A DNA stretch of 64,000 nt from Nemesobacter sp965204665 (GTDB lineage Bacteria; Desulfobacterota_D; UBA1144; Nemesobacterales; Nemesobacteraceae), in contig OZ242002.1 of assembly GCA_965204665.1 (NCBI GenBank), positions 1,612,001-1,676,000 of the forward strand. The letters are read 5' to 3'. The notes beneath the pieces were generated by a model. It worked only from the letters and a program-made list of their open reading frames with translations. It was not told where the DNA came from and made no database searches. Every line of letters begins with the position of its first letter. Position 1 is the first letter of the stretch. Both the position numbers and the translations under genes were made by a program. This document shows, in pieces, positions 26,479 through 35,014 of this stretch.

Positions 26479-28446
26479 ATGAAACAGGGTTTTAGCGGAC
26501 TTAGAGTGACATCGTTTGAGAGTCGTCGTTGTGAGGAGATGGGAAAACTCATCAGCTATCACGGCGGCGTGCCCAGAATCGCGCCGTCGATGAAAGAGGT
26601 CCCGTCCGGGAAAAATCCTCATGTGAGCAGGTTTCTGGGAGATCTTTTCTCAGGCGCGGTGGACATACTCATTTTGATGACCGGTGTGGGCACGCAGATT
26701 CTCTCGGATATTGTCATCGCTCGGGAGGGCATGGAAAAATACCTCCGCGCTTTATGTTCCGTGAAGATTGTAGCGAGAGGTCCGAAACCCGTTTCGGTAC
26801 TTAGAAAACTGAAACTTGAACCGGATATAACCGTTGGGGAGCCGAACACTTGGAAAGACGTACTTTCTTCTCTCGAAACATCAGGTACGGATATTCGCGA
26901 CAAGGTTGTCTACGTTCAGGAGTACGGAGTTTCCAATGCGGAATTTCTCCGCTCGCTTGAAAAAGAAGGCGCGGACGTGAGGAGAATACCCGTTTATAAA
27001 TGGGCTCTTCCTGACGACCTCGGTCCTCTCCGCGACGCTGTGAGGTCAATATCGGAAGGCACCGAAGACTGTCTTCTGTTTACGAGTTCCCGCCAGGTGA
27101 CCAGCCTTTTCGAAGTTGCGTACCGAGAAGGTTATGGTGAAGAAATCAGGGAAGGCATGAAGAAGACTCTTGTATGTTCAATCGGCCCCACAACTACCGA
27201 GACGTTGAAGCAAAGCGGGATTTCCGTGGATTACGAACCCGACAGTCCCAAAATGGGAAACCTGGTGAAAGAAGCGGCCAGGGTGTCGGACTCACTCCTT
27301 TTAAGGAAAAGGACCGCCGCTGATAACGGAATCAACACGGCAAGTTGGAGACGAACCGATATGGTGTGGCCGGAGAACGGCCCGGCAAGAAGAAGAGAAC
27401 TCACTTATCAGGGCGCGTTTATGAAGGCATGCAGACGTGAAGACCCGGGTTTTACCCCTGTGTGGTTTATGCGTCAGGCCGGTCGATTTCTCCGCGAATA
27501 CAGAGAACTCCGATCCCGCGTTTCTTTTATAGAACTTTGCAAAACTCCCGATGCGGCCGCGGAAACAACGCTCATGGCGGTCGACCGGCTGGGGGTCGAC
27601 GCCGCCATAATCTTTTCCGACATACTGCTTGTTCTCCAGTCTTTGGGGCTTTCCCTCGAGTACTCGAGCGCGGATGGTCCGATTATAAAAAAGCCTGTGC
27701 GGACATCTAAACATGTGGATTCACTTGAGGAATTTTTTCCGGAAAGCATGGATTTTCTCCGCCGCGCCGTAACTATAACCAGAGAAGCGCTTTCCCCCGA
27801 TACAGCTCTTCTGGGTTTTGCCGGAGCTCCGTTCACCGTGGCTTCCTACGCGATTGAGGGGGGAGGTTCAAGAAACTACGTCAGCACGAAGAAACTGATG
27901 TATTCAGACCCGTCGCTTTGGCGAAGATTCATGGAAATTCTCACCGATTCCATCTCGGAATGTCTCCGCATACAGGTGGATGCGGGAGCGGACGCTGTGC
28001 AGATTTTCGACAGTTGGGCGGGTTGTCTTTCCCCTGCGGATTATGAAGAATTTGTCTTTCCTCACATGAAAAAGCTGATTTCGAAGCTTCCCGCGGAAGT
28101 CCCGGTTATACTGTTCGGGACAGGAACTTCGTCTCTTCTCGAGTTTATGGGAAACACGGGGGCGGGCGTGATAGCGCTTGACTGGCGGGTTGATATTCTC
28201 GACGCCTGGCGCAGGGTAGGTACATCGCTTGCGGTCCAGGGCAACCTTGATCCGGTATCGCTTCTCGCCTTACCTTCTCATGCGGTCGGCGAGACCAGAA
28301 AAATACTTGATAAGGTCGGTGAAAGACCCGGCCATATATTCAATCTCGGCCATGGAATTCTGCCGGGAACTCCGGTTGATAATGTTCTGAGGGTCGTGGA
28401 TGAGGTTCACCGATACTCTGTACGGAAACAGTTCCAGAGGTGCTGA
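26479..28446 (+). CDS. hemDE: HemD-HemE fusion: uroporphyrinogen-III synthase plus uroporphyrinogen decarboxylase
   Basis: One 655-residue frame holds two consecutive haem enzymes. Residues 1 to about 265 are HemD-like (SFESRR, ILMTGVGTQ, LFTSSRQVTSLFE, VCSIGPTTTETLKQSGI, DYEPDSPKMGNLVKEA). After a linker of about 45 residues, HemE starts near residue 315. It has PVWFMRQAGRFLREYRELR, the catalytic aspartate in AIIFSDILL, GFAGAPFTVASYAIEGG, QIFDSWAG, and the closing NLGHGILPGTP. Together they cyclise hydroxymethylbilane and decarboxylate the product to coproporphyrinogen III. No stop or frame change separates the halves. hemH and hemY follow in the same operon. Confidence 0.93.
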   Translation: MKQGFSGLRVTSFESRRCEEMGKLISYHGGVPRIAPSMKEVPSGKNPHVSRFLGDLFSGAVDILILMTGVGTQILSDIVIAREGMEKYLRALCSVKIVARGPKPVSVLRKLKLEPDITVGEPNTWKDVLSSLETSGTDIRDKVVYVQEYGVSNAEFLRSLEKEGADVRRIPVYKWALPDDLGPLRDAVRSISEGTEDCLLFTSSRQVTSLFEVAYREGYGEEIREGMKKTLVCSIGPTTTETLKQSGISVDYEPDSPKMGNLVKEAARVSDSLLLRKRTAADNGINTASWRRTDMVWPENGPARRRELTYQGAFMKACRREDPGFTPVWFMRQAGRFLREYRELRSRVSFIELCKTPDAAAETTLMAVDRLGVDAAIIFSDILLVLQSLGLSLEYSSADGPIIKKPVRTSKHVDSLEEFFPESMDFLRRAVTITREALSPDTALLGFAGAPFTVASYAIEGGGSRNYVSTKKLMYSDPSLWRRFMEILTDSISECLRIQVDAGADAVQIFDSWAGCLSPADYEEFVFPHMKKLISKLPAEVPVILFGTGTSSLLEFMGNTGAGVIALDWRVDILDAWRRVGTSLAVQGNLDPVSLLALPSHAVGETRKILDKVGERPGHIFNLGHGILPGTPVDNVLRVVDEVHRYSVRKQFQRC

Positions 28447-28448
28447 TT

Positions 28449-29390
28449 ATGCGGAAAAATTTCGATGCGATAATGATGATCGGATACGGTGCTCCCGAGA
28501 AAAAAGAAGATATAATGCCTTTTCTGCGAAACGTGGCGGGTGGAAGACCCATACCGGAAGAAAGGCTTCTGGAAGTCGCGCATCATTATGAAATTTTTGA
28601 CGGCCGCTCGCCGCTCAATGAGTTTACCTACAGGCAGGCAGGGAAACTTGAGAAACTCCTTTCGCAGAAGGGATACGACATCCCTGTCTGTGTCGGGATG
28701 AGAAACTGGCATCCGTTCATAAAAGACTCTCTTATGCAGTTGCGCGGAAGGGGAGTTGAGAACCTCATAGGACTCATAATGGCGATTTATCAGTCGGACG
28801 CGAGTTGGGAGAGATACATTAGGGAGCTAGATGAATTTTCACGGGAACTGAGAATGGATATTCAGGTGGAGTATCCTCCTCCGCTTTTCGACCACCCTCT
28901 TTTCATAGAAAGTTCCGCTAGTAAGGTCACGGAATGTCTGAACGCGATTGCCGAGGAAAGACTTTTGTCCACAATGCTTGTTTTTACCGCACACAGCATC
29001 CCGCAGAAAATGTCCGATCGCTCGCCTTATGTCATGCAGTTTGAAACTTCTTCAAGGCTTGTAGCGGAAAAGGCGGGGTTCCAAAAATGGATGACGGCCT
29101 ATCAGAGCAGAAGCGGACCGCCGGAAGAAAAGTGGCTTGAGCCTGATGTCTGCGATGTTATAGAGGATCTTGCCGCACAGGGTTTTACCGATATTGTCGT
29201 TCAACCCATAGGATTCGTCTGCGACCATATAGAGGTGCTTTTCGACATAGGAGTTGAGGCGACCGATGCGGCCCGGAAATGCGGGGTGAATCTGCGCAGA
29301 GCGGAAACCGTGAACGACGACGACCTTTATATCGCCGCTTTGGGAGACGAGGTGCTGAAACTGCTGGAACCCGAAACAGAGGGGAGATGA
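28449..29390 (+). CDS. hemH: Ferrochelatase
   Basis: Inserts Fe(II) into the porphyrin ring. ATG at 28449, two bases after the hemDE stop, gives 313 residues. Family marks are the N-terminal MMIGYGAPEKKEDIMPFLRN, the Y-E-I/G-R-S-P-L-N-E substrate segment, IGLIMAIYQSD, the metal-binding His182 in FTAHSIP, and the C-terminal QPIGFVCDHIEVLFDIG. Whether it uses coproporphyrin or protoporphyrin cannot be settled here; the partner oxidase downstream is of the HemY/HemG FAD class, which serves both routes. Its last bases overlap the next start (ATGA), indicating translational coupling. Confidence 0.94.
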   Translation: MRKNFDAIMMIGYGAPEKKEDIMPFLRNVAGGRPIPEERLLEVAHHYEIFDGRSPLNEFTYRQAGKLEKLLSQKGYDIPVCVGMRNWHPFIKDSLMQLRGRGVENLIGLIMAIYQSDASWERYIRELDEFSRELRMDIQVEYPPPLFDHPLFIESSASKVTECLNAIAEERLLSTMLVFTAHSIPQKMSDRSPYVMQFETSSRLVAEKAGFQKWMTAYQSRSGPPEEKWLEPDVCDVIEDLAAQGFTDIVVQPIGFVCDHIEVLFDIGVEATDAARKCGVNLRRAETVNDDDLYIAALGDEVLKLLEPETEGR

Positions 29391-30802
29391 CTCGGGGTCC
29401 TGCAATCAGAGTCGCGGTTGCGGGCGCGGGTATTTCAGGTCTCGCGAGCGCGTATTATCTGAGGAAATTCTGCAGCGAAGAAGGTATCGGACTCGACCTC
29501 GTTCTTTTCGAATCCGCTGTTCGTCCCGGCGGAGTCTTCGACACGGTAAGAGAAGACGGGATGACCGTTGAACTCGGACCTGATTCCTTCATAACGTCCA
29601 AGCCTTGGGCTGTTGATCTGGTAAGGGATATAGGTCTTGAAGATTCGCTTCTGGGTGTCGGGGAAGGAAGCGGAAAGGGAGTATTTGTCTACACGGGGGG
29701 TGAACTCCATGCGCTTCCCGAAGGCTTTTTTCTGATGGCTCCGTCAAGGCTTTCCCCTTTTTTACGCTCGAAGTTGTTCAGCACGCGTGCGAAACTCAGG
29801 TTTTTTCTCGAGCCGCTGATTCCCCGCGGCTCCGGCGAAGATCAAAGTGTAGCCTCGTTTGTAAGGAGAAGACTCGGAGACGAAATCCTTGAGAAAGCGG
29901 CGCAACCTCTTCTGGGCGGAATATATATGTCCGACCCTGAAAATCTGAGCCTCGCGTCCGCGGCGCCGCAGTTTCTCGAGATGGAGAATAAGAACAGAAG
30001 CGTTTTCCTAAGTCTTCTCCGCAACCCTCCGGGGTCTCGGGGAGAAGGCGGGGCGAGATACGGACTTTTCCTTACGCTTAAAAACGGAATGTCCGTTGTT
30101 GCGGAAAGATTGCTTGAAAGCGCGGAGTTTTCGGATGTACGTTTCCGAAGCCCCGTCACTTCTCTTGGAAAATCGGATGACGGCTGGGTTGTCAGAACGG
30201 AATACGGAGAGGATGTGTTTGATGCGGTTGTTCTGTCCGTTCCCGCGTATGCGGCTGGCTCGCTGCTTCTGGATGTTGATCCTCAACTTGCGGAAACTCT
30301 CCGCGGTATAAACTACATATCTTCCGTTGTCGCGGTCTGCGTTTTTGAGGAGAAAGAATTTTCCGGTCTTCCCGACGGACTCGGGATAATAATCCCCGAT
30401 ACGGAAGGTATGAATCTTGTCGCGTGTTCGCTTTACAGTAAGAAGTTTCCCTGCAAGTGCGCCGGCGCGAAGGTAGTGGTCAGGTGTTTTCTCGGCGGGC
30501 AGAAAAATCCCGAGACAGTATCATGGAGCGAGGAAAAAATAGAGATGGTTCTAAGAGATGAGCTCCTGACTGTATTCGGCGCGGACAATCGCCCCGTGAA
30601 AACCTGGATAAGAAAGTACCCGAAGTCCATGCCGCACTTTTCTCCAGGACACAAAGATACCGTTTCGGAGATTTCAGAGAAATCTTCGCATCACAGCGGA
30701 TTAGGTCTCTGCGGGTCTTATATGGGAGTGGGAATTTCCGACTGTGTGCGCTCGGGCAACCTTGCCGCCCGCAGTATTGTTGATGATATTCTCTCTGTCT
30801 GA
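29387..30802 (+). CDS. hemY: FAD-dependent protoporphyrinogen/coproporphyrinogen oxidase (HemY type)
   Basis: Oxidises porphyrinogen to porphyrin with oxygen. ATG at 29387 overlaps the hemH stop; 471 residues. The N terminus has the FAD dinucleotide fold (RVAVAGAGISGLASAYYL) and ELGPDSFITSKPWAVDLVRD. The middle has AQPLLGGIYMSDPENLSLASAAPQF, typical of the HemY class. The C terminus is GLGLCGSYMGVGISDCVRSG. Last gene of the hemDE-hemH-hemY operon. A coproporphyrin-dependent pathway would need hemQ, which is not in the window. Confidence 0.93.
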   Translation: MTRGPAIRVAVAGAGISGLASAYYLRKFCSEEGIGLDLVLFESAVRPGGVFDTVREDGMTVELGPDSFITSKPWAVDLVRDIGLEDSLLGVGEGSGKGVFVYTGGELHALPEGFFLMAPSRLSPFLRSKLFSTRAKLRFFLEPLIPRGSGEDQSVASFVRRRLGDEILEKAAQPLLGGIYMSDPENLSLASAAPQFLEMENKNRSVFLSLLRNPPGSRGEGGARYGLFLTLKNGMSVVAERLLESAEFSDVRFRSPVTSLGKSDDGWVVRTEYGEDVFDAVVLSVPAYAAGSLLLDVDPQLAETLRGINYISSVVAVCVFEEKEFSGLPDGLGIIIPDTEGMNLVACSLYSKKFPCKCAGAKVVVRCFLGGQKNPETVSWSEEKIEMVLRDELLTVFGADNRPVKTWIRKYPKSMPHFSPGHKDTVSEISEKSSHHSGLGLCGSYMGVGISDCVRSGNLAARSIVDDILSV

Positions 30803-31075
30803 CCGGATTTATCGCAGTCGTAGAGAGGAAGTTAAGACCGTGAGAGTATTGAGAGGAAGGTCGTCAGAATAAATCGACTGTCAGGAATGCATCTGTTTTT
30901 CTGAAGGAAAAGGTTGAAAATCTTCCGGTCTTTCGTCATATGACGATTTATGAGTAGACAACTTGAGTTTGTAGCGGACATCAGCGACTGTAATTTTTCG
31001 GTTCATGTTCCGCAATGTACTCTCTTCATAGTTCCTTTTTCTTTATGCCAGATGCATCCATCTTGAAATACAGTA

Positions 31076-31086
31076 CCCCCCCCCCC
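31076..31086. repeat. C11 homopolymer tract
   Basis: Eleven consecutive C (G on the other strand). Flanking sequence on the minus strand gives no convincing -35/-10 pair and no gene reads from it, so no role is assigned. Confidence 0.8.
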
Positions 31087-31210
31087 GAAAAAATTGTTGC
31101 GTGAGAAAACACTAGAACAGGTGCTTAACACACTGATATTTAGCGATTATTTTTTTGTAGGCGGTATAGTGAACTTGAGTTAAGTTTCTCGGCTTCCGAG
31201 GCTTCCCGAG

Positions 31211-31290
31211 CCTTATCTGTACGACGGATGCTCTTCACCTGATCACGGGGTTCATTCCGCGGGACTGGCCCCATAGAAACTGTGCCTTAT
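31211..31290 (+). repeat. Dispersed diverged repeat R4, copy b
   Basis: Ordered matches to 24973-25070: CTTATCTGTACGAC, GATCACGGGGTTCATTCCGC, then ATAGAAA. Diverged and gapped, so the boundaries are approximate. Confidence 0.4.
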
Positions 31291-31398
31291 AAAACTCCCC
31301 GCCTCATACCGTACCTGCGATCACCGGAGATCATCCGGCCGAAATCAAACGCCCATTAAACTTCAACTCGGTCGGATACGCGGGTCGGGCATCTGTCC

Positions 31399-31423
31399 TT
31401 GACTTAGTTAGGGGGGGTAGAAT
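31399..31423 (+). promoter_or_regulatory. Candidate phase-variable promoter with G7 spacer tract (lipoprotein paralogue 2)
   Basis: TTGACT (31399-31404), TAGTTA, seven G (31411-31417), TAGAAT (31418-31423). The spacing is 13 bp, four short of optimal and two shorter than at paralogues 1 and 3. In this state the promoter is predicted to be the weakest of the three. The start codon follows 42 bases later. Confidence 0.7.
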
Positions 31424-31465
31424 CAAAGTCATGAAAGATCCTACATTGTCGAAGGAGGTTGTATT

Positions 31466-32767
31466 ATGAAGTCACGTAATTTCTTAGTGTTGTTGTTTCT
31501 GTTCGGCGGAGCGGTTTTCTTTGCTGCCTGTGAAGGAGAGATGGGTCCGCAAGGTCAGAAAGGAGACCCGGGAGTGGCCGGACCGGCAGGTCCGCAAGGT
31601 CCGAAGGGGGATCCGGGAGTGGGAGATAAAGGGGATAAAGGAGATCCGGGAAAGTCCTTCGGCGACCCCAGATGCGACGTGAGCAACGGTATAAATGCGC
31701 TGCCCGGTGTCTCCAATGATATCACGGGGACTGATGACGACGATGTCATATGCGGAAATCAGTACAAAAACACGATTAATGCCGGAGACGGCGATGATAC
31801 TGTCTACGCCGGTGCCGGAAACGACAAGATAGTCGGCGGCGCCGGCACGGATACGATACATGGTGAAGACGGAGATGACCACATTGATGCTCATTTTGAC
31901 GGCGACCTCTCGGGAACTACCGACGACGTCATCCATGGCGGAGACGGAGATGATACAATCTGGGCCACCGACGGCGCCAACACCATCCACGGCGGAGACG
32001 GCGTCGATTACATCCGGGGAGCAGTCGGCGATGATACCATCAACGGCGATGCGGGGCAGGACGCACTTCACGGTGATGGCGGTAATGACACGCTCAACGG
32101 TGGAGACGGGGCAGATATATTCTGGCTCCTCAACAGCGGTACCGACACCTATAACGGCGGCGCCCCGACAGGGACTGCTCTCAGTAATGGTAATGGTTGT
32201 CGAGCTGCCGATTCTATAATTTTCGGCGGAGTCGGTTCTTCAGGAGCTACAATCTCGGGCTTGAAGAAGGGTCTTATCACTTTCACAATAACTTCGGAAG
32301 CTGCAACCATCGACCTTGCCACGGGGTCTCTTGACCGCAGTGCCCGGGGAGGAGGGTCGATTACATTTACAGGTATCGAGAACGTTTACGGCGGATATGG
32401 AGCTGATACTATCAACGGAGACAACCTGGGAAATTGTTTAGACGGGATAAACGGAAATGATACTATTAACGGAAAAGGCGGAAACGACTTCATTGAAGGA
32501 GGTGCCGGTACCGATAATCTTACAGGCGGCGCCGGTGCCGACACCTTTGTAATGAGGCACTCGAACAGAAGCACCAAGGATACTGTTACGGACTTCAACG
32601 CATCGCAGAAGGATATAATCCGGTTCCGGGGTTTTCCGAAAGGGTCTACGTTGACGGGGTCGGGTCGCACTATCAGGATAGGGACAGACGATTTATTTGA
32701 CGTGCAGGATGACGCCACGGCAAATACAATCCGTACTACGCCGGCCCTATATGAATTTACAGACTGA
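31466..32767 (+). CDS. Collagen-like/RTX repeat lipoprotein, paralogue 2
   Basis: A 433-residue predicted surface lipoprotein. AAGGAGG precedes ATG 31466. The signal peptide ends FFAAC, a slightly atypical lipobox. Next come about ten Gly-X-Y triplets (GPQGQKGDPGVAGPAGPQG), with one break at GVGDKG, then the conserved SFGDPRCDVSNGINALPG linker. The rest is rich in RTX-type calcium-binding nonapeptides (GAGNDKIVGGAGTDTIHG; GGDGDDTIWATDG), in two blocks separated by a beta-rich segment. The C-terminal part (DTVTDFNASQKDIIRFRGF) is typical of RTX proteins. No type I secretion genes are nearby, so lipid anchoring is the likely surface route. Function unknown; adhesion or matrix is inferred. Confidence 0.88.
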   Translation: MKSRNFLVLLFLFGGAVFFAACEGEMGPQGQKGDPGVAGPAGPQGPKGDPGVGDKGDKGDPGKSFGDPRCDVSNGINALPGVSNDITGTDDDDVICGNQYKNTINAGDGDDTVYAGAGNDKIVGGAGTDTIHGEDGDDHIDAHFDGDLSGTTDDVIHGGDGDDTIWATDGANTIHGGDGVDYIRGAVGDDTINGDAGQDALHGDGGNDTLNGGDGADIFWLLNSGTDTYNGGAPTGTALSNGNGCRAADSIIFGGVGSSGATISGLKKGLITFTITSEAATIDLATGSLDRSARGGGSITFTGIENVYGGYGADTINGDNLGNCLDGINGNDTINGKGGNDFIEGGAGTDNLTGGAGADTFVMRHSNRSTKDTVTDFNASQKDIIRFRGFPKGSTLTGSGRTIRIGTDDLFDVQDDATANTIRTTPALYEFTD

Positions 32768-32785
32768 GTTCAATCGGTTCCGGTG

Positions 32786-32812
32786 AAGTTGTTTCCCCGA
32801 AAGGAACAACTT
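32786..32812 (+). terminator. Conserved hairpin after lipoprotein paralogue 2
   Basis: AAGTTGTTTCC pairs with GGAACAACTT, matching the hairpin at 7190-7217 after paralogue 1. No T run follows. Confidence 0.4.
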
Positions 32813-32828
32813 ATATTCAGTAAGTTCC

Positions 32829-32860
32829 GTTCGGTCAAGGTGTGATGTACGAGTGAGGCG
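32829..32860 (+). repeat. Dispersed repeat R1, short copy d
   Basis: GTTCGGTCAAGGTGTGATGTACGAG matches the first half of the R1 copies at 5735 and 61705, then diverges. It lies between lipoprotein paralogue 2 and tRNA-Thr. Confidence 0.55.
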
Positions 32861-32915
32861 GTATTCACAAAAATTTCTTCCTGTGTAATAATTTAAGGTT
32901 GTGTTGGAGATTACT

Positions 32916-32987
32916 GCCGATGTAGCTCAGTGGTAGAGCAGCTCACTCGTAATGAGCAGGTCAGGGGTTCAAATCCCCTCGTCGGCT
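32916..32987 (+). tRNA. tRNA-Thr (CGT anticodon)
   Basis: Cloverleaf read by eye. The acceptor GCCGATG pairs with CGTCGGC (one G-U). D arm is GCTC/GAGC. Anticodon stem GCTCA/TGAGC has the loop CTCGTAA, giving anticodon CGT for ACG codons. T arm is AGGGG/CCCCT with loop TTCAAAT. CCA is not encoded. The 3' 19 bases overlap, on the other strand, the end of the phosphofructokinase gene. Confidence 0.95.
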
Positions 32988-34234
32988 TTAACACCTTCTT
33001 GCCGGAACAACTTCATGAAGTATCTACTGAATTCCTCAGGCGAGAGGTTTGTGCACGAAGAGATCTTTTGTAACATTTCAGGATTTTCAAGATCGTCCGG
33101 TTTCATCTTGACCATGTGTTTCTGGGCCACTTCGTAAGCCTCGGTGTTGGTATCCATGTATCTGACTTTTATGATGTTCGTTTCCTTGTCTATGAGATCC
33201 GAGAACGGCGTCGCCTGCATTTTCCCGCGTCTTACGTACACAAGCGCGCCGCCTGCGTACTCTTTTCCGAGCAGGTATTTGGTCGCGCAGTATCCGAGCT
33301 TGCGAGTGTAATCGACATCGAAGGGAATTGGCTGGGCGCAGCGGAGTTCGTAGCCGAGTCTTTTGTGCACAAGGTCGACATCAATTCCTTTTGATGAAAG
33401 TTTTTCTCCGAGACCGCTTTTCAGGAGTTGGCCGAAATTGATGTCCGCGTACTTTATTCTTCCCATATTGTCTCTATCCATTATTCCCAGGTCCACCGGG
33501 TCTATCTTATCAATCATGCCTTCCGCGAGTATTGCCACTCCGTAGGCTTTTCCCATGGAGAGTCTTTTTATTATTGCGCCTTCAAGGATGGTGAGAAGAC
33601 CGTCAAGCTGAACTTTCCGTTCTGTGAAGTCCTCGGGAATTATTGTCAGAGTAGCACCTGATGACTGTCCGATGCCGAGCGCGAGGTGACCGGTCCTTCT
33701 TCCCATCGTTATGATCAGAAACCATCTGCATGTGGTCCGAGCCTCCTCCATTATGTGATTCATCAACTTGGCCCCGACATCTCTCGCAGTCTCGAATCCG
33801 AATGTGGGTATGTAGTCGGGCAGGGCAATGTTATTGTCTATGGTTTTCGGAAGATGGGCTATTCTCACACTCCCCCCGAAATGCTTATCAAGAGCGTCGG
33901 CGAGAAACATCGTTCCGTCGCCGCCTATGCTCACCAGATATCCTATTCCCAGTTTTTCGATGGAGGAGACCGTATTTTCGAAGGTTCGCTTCGTCGCGAG
34001 GGGGCTGTGTCTGGATATCCCTATTATGGACCCTCCTGTAGTATGGATTCTTGAAGTGTTTCCGACATCAAGGTTGAGCACTTTTGATATATCCCCCTGG
34101 GATATCCACTTGAATCCGTCAATAATGCCGACTACTTCCTTTCCTCGGTTAGTGGCTTCAATGGTGACTGAACTTATCACTCCGTTTATACCCGGCGCTG
34201 GTCCTCCCGCCGTTATGAGTCCCACCCTGTTCAT
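32969..34234 (-). CDS. pfkA: 6-phosphofructokinase
   Basis: Phosphorylates fructose 6-phosphate in glycolysis. 421 residues. The N-terminal GLITAGGPAPGINGVI is the nucleotide-binding start. SIGGDGTMFLADAL carries Gly at the position that is Asp in PPi-dependent enzymes, while LPKTIDNN carries Lys rather than Gly. Glycine plus lysine is the combination known from ATP-dependent enzymes of the actinomycete type, so ATP is the more likely donor. The substrate motif MGRRTGHLALGIG and the late CAQPIPFDVDYTRKLG are present. The last codons (KADEGI, stop) are encoded by the antisense of the tRNA-Thr 3' end. Confidence 0.93.
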   Translation of the reverse strand: MNRVGLITAGGPAPGINGVISSVTIEATNRGKEVVGIIDGFKWISQGDISKVLNLDVGNTSRIHTTGGSIIGISRHSPLATKRTFENTVSSIEKLGIGYLVSIGGDGTMFLADALDKHFGGSVRIAHLPKTIDNNIALPDYIPTFGFETARDVGAKLMNHIMEEARTTCRWFLIITMGRRTGHLALGIGQSSGATLTIIPEDFTERKVQLDGLLTILEGAIIKRLSMGKAYGVAILAEGMIDKIDPVDLGIMDRDNMGRIKYADINFGQLLKSGLGEKLSSKGIDVDLVHKRLGYELRCAQPIPFDVDYTRKLGYCATKYLLGKEYAGGALVYVRRGKMQATPFSDLIDKETNIIKVRYMDTNTEAYEVAQKHMVKMKPDDLENPEMLQKISSCTNLSPEEFSRYFMKLFRQEGVKADEGI

Positions 34235-34262
34235 AGTCGTTTCTCCGTGTTGTTTATACTTT

Positions 34263-34961
34263 TCATGCCAGCCTTTCCATCCTGTATTTCTTGTTTCTAT
34301 ACTCTCTGGTCTTCGTATAACCGGCCACGGATACGAGCCCGCACGCGAATCCGCTTATATGAGCCCAGACCGTGTCTGTACCGACTTCGCCGATATAACC
34401 TATGTACATCGAGAACTGGGTAATGAACCAGATTGCTATAAACACGTAAGCCTTTATTTTCACGAACCGCAAGGGTACGGGCGGAATTAGAAGAAGCACA
34501 AGGATATCCGATCTCATGAAAAAAAGAGAGTAAGCTCCCAATACTCCGGAAATCGCACCGCTTGCGCCTACCACCGGAATCTGCGAACCGGAATCGACCG
34601 CTGATTGCACGAGAAGCGCCGAAAGGCCGCAGAACAGATACAGAAGCAGATACCTGGCGTGTCCCGTCATGCATTCGACCCCTTTTCCGAAGATGTACAG
34701 GAAAATCAGATTTCCCGCTATATGCAGCCAACCTTCATGTACGAACATGGAACTGAAGAACTTGGTCGTCTGCTTGAGGAATCCGTAAGCGCCGAGGGAT
34801 GTTGCTTCGCTGGGAACGATACCGTACGTTCGGTAGAACATTTCAAGAGCGTCTTTATCCAGAAAGAGTGTATAGGAGAAAAAAAGCGCGTTTAAGGCCA
34901 GAAGCGTGCAGTTCACATATGGAGTGGAGTCTGTTCTTATTGTACTTTTAACCGGTATCAT
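34263..34961 (-). CDS. Rhomboid family intramembrane serine protease
   Basis: A 232-residue polytopic membrane protein. It shows the rhomboid marks in order: FVHEGWLHIAGNLIFLYIFG (the HxxxN helix), the catalytic serine in VVGASGAISGVLGAY, and the catalytic histidine in VWAHISGFACGL. About six hydrophobic helices. It cleaves membrane-embedded substrates; the target is unknown. It lies just upstream of pfkA on the same strand, with 28 bases between. Confidence 0.93.
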   Translation of the reverse strand: MIPVKSTIRTDSTPYVNCTLLALNALFFSYTLFLDKDALEMFYRTYGIVPSEATSLGAYGFLKQTTKFFSSMFVHEGWLHIAGNLIFLYIFGKGVECMTGHARYLLLYLFCGLSALLVQSAVDSGSQIPVVGASGAISGVLGAYSLFFMRSDILVLLLIPPVPLRFVKIKAYVFIAIWFITQFSMYIGYIGEVGTDTVWAHISGFACGLVSVAGYTKTREYRNKKYRMERLA

Positions 34962-35014
34962 ATTGCTTGAGTATACTTGAATTCAAGAGATCTGACGGCA
35001 GCTGGAAACAAAAA

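Larger units (their letters stand above)
30803..31398. other. Intergenic region upstream of lipoprotein paralogue 2
   Basis: About 600 bases without a supportable gene. It holds a C11 tract (31076-31086), an R4 repeat copy (31211-31290) and a minus-strand R2 copy (31350-31370). The density of repeats beside the G-tract promoter resembles the surroundings of the other two paralogues. Confidence 0.5.

Noticed and set aside
31076..31086. C11 tract as a fourth switchable promoter on the minus strand
   Set aside because: The flanking hexamers are poor matches and no minus-strand gene lies downstream.
31800..32560. Regular short DNA repeats resembling a CRISPR or tandem array
   Set aside because: They are the codons of RTX nonapeptides in an open frame, without constant repeats and unique spacers. 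No CRISPR array was seen in the window.
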